From NCBI GenBank assembly GCA_009885185.1, contig VFLF01000536.1, forward strand, positions 1 to 6,234: a stretch of 6,234 nt of DNA, written 5' to 3'. Within the stretch, counting starts at the first letter, position 1. Every line of letters begins with the position of its first letter. This document shows positions 5,579 through 6,234 of the stretch, piece by piece. The notes under the pieces are model-generated. The model did not search any database and had not been told where the DNA came from. It worked only from the letters and a program-made list of their open reading frames with translations. The stretch comes from Nitrosomonadales bacterium. Its GTDB lineage: Bacteria; Pseudomonadota; Gammaproteobacteria; Burkholderiales; SG8-41. The position numbers and the translations under genes were made by a program.

Positions 5579-6185
5579 TACAAACTCCAGTGACAAACGC
5601 AGCGATTTTGGCGTCGCTTTTGATTCCCTTGGATGATTCCACGCCACTGGAAACATCCACCGCCCATGGCCAAACCGCCTGAATGGCCGACGCCACATTG
5701 TCCGGCGTCAAACCGCCGGACAACACCACCGGCAAAGGAAGATTTTTCGGAATCAGCGCCCAGTCGAACGTGGCGCCCGTGCCGCCGTGCGTGCCTTCAA
5801 CGTAGGCATCCAGCAATAACGCCTTGGCGTCATGATAATCACGGGCGTATTGTAACAAATCCAGTCCCGGCCTCACGCGCACGGCCTTCAGATACGGCAC
5901 GCCAAATTGACGACAAAACGCAGGCGGTTCATCACCATGAAATTGCAGCAGATCGACGCGCGCCGTGGCGAGCGTTTGATGAACTTCATCAGCGGCGGCA
6001 TCGACAAACAATCCCACGCTCATCACGAAGGGCGGCAACACGCGCATGAGTTGCGCCGCTCGCGCGGGCGTGACGTGCCGCGGGCTCTTGGCGTAAAACA
6101 CCAGCCCGATCCCGTTCGCGCCAAGGCGCGCAGCAGCCAGCGCGTCTTGCTCGCGCGTGATGCCGCAGATCTTGATAGCGGTCAT
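5565..6185 (-). CDS. trpF: Phosphoribosylanthranilate isomerase
   Basis: TrpF isomerises N-(5-phosphoribosyl)anthranilate to the carboxyphenylamino-deoxyribulose phosphate, the third step from chorismate to tryptophan. It is a cytosolic (beta-alpha)8 barrel. The 206-residue length fits a monofunctional enzyme, not the TrpC-TrpF fusion. KICGIT (5-10) carries the catalytic general base Cys7, and LLLDA (123-127) the general acid Asp126, at exactly the family positions. GGTG (134-137), SGGLTPDN (156-163) and DVSSGVE (177-183) form the phosphate-binding loops. The frame continues upstream to 6215, but the ATG at 6185 gives the canonical MTxIKICGIT start and has GGA about 10 nt upstream. It is the first of the minus-strand run in this window. 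The next gene, trpB, starts inside its last codons. The promoter lies outside the window. Confidence 0.98.
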   Translation of the reverse strand: MTAIKICGITREQDALAAARLGANGIGLVFYAKSPRHVTPARAAQLMRVLPPFVMSVGLFVDAAADEVHQTLATARVDLLQFHGDEPPAFCRQFGVPYLKAVRVRPGLDLLQYARDYHDAKALLLDAYVEGTHGGTGATFDWALIPKNLPLPVVLSGGLTPDNVASAIQAVWPWAVDVSSGVESSKGIKSDAKIAAFVTGVCNANV

Positions 6186-6234
6186 GATTCTTTTTCCATT
6201 GCCAGGCGCGGCCATTTTACCCGTCCAGACGGCA

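Noticed and set aside
6219..6234. Possible tail of an upstream minus-strand gene ending in CRLDG and TAA
   Set aside because: Only five codons are visible. In related genomes truA often precedes trpF, but this fragment is too short to identify.
1..6234. CRISPR arrays, tRNA or rRNA genes, insertion sequences, integrase or phage genes
   Set aside because: No direct repeats with unique spacers, no tRNA or rRNA-like sequence, and no transposase or phage-type protein was seen on either strand.

Overview
The window reads as a chromosomal segment of a betaproteobacterium. This is inferred from the protein sequences: a TrpF/TrpB pair of proteobacterial type in the trpF-trpB order, a DUF3429 membrane protein, and coding DNA of moderate to high GC. 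An environmental member of the Nitrosomonadales/Gallionellales type would fit, but nothing seen fixes the genus.

Left part, plus strand (1-2484). A very AT-rich leader (1-226) carries repeated TGAACC boxes in both orientations and a candidate sigma70-type promoter. It precedes a secreted single-domain fasciclin (FAS1) protein. A perfect 12-bp inverted repeat with a GCGA loop (698-725) separates this from a stand-alone PAS domain protein whose only upstream start codon lies inside the hairpin. Then come three very small membrane proteins (78, 60 and 32 aa, the last two overlapping as TAATG), a DUF3429 five-helix membrane protein, and a Cys-rich small protein that overlaps the DUF3429 gene by ATGA. 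The close spacing from about 1199 to 2484 suggests one transcription unit of mostly uncharacterised membrane-associated genes.

Middle (2485-2700). This is a short convergent intergenic stretch with no clear rho-independent terminator. It holds a weak minus-strand candidate for a small secreted peptide (2451-2639).

Right part, minus strand (6185 down to 2701). trpF and trpB overlap by 14 nt. They are followed by an FAD-dependent renalase-like oxidoreductase and a secreted histidine phosphatase, all in one direction with short gaps. TrpF and TrpB perform the third and the last steps of tryptophan synthesis from chorismate and anthranilate. The usual next gene, trpA, is absent here and must lie elsewhere.

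The window is mostly ordinary chromosome. The parts worth a second look are the phased TGAACC boxes before the FAS1 gene, the hairpin over the PAS gene start, the LOV-like PAS domain without its photoactive cysteine, the run of miniature membrane proteins with a Cys-rich partner, and the trp cluster that lacks trpA.
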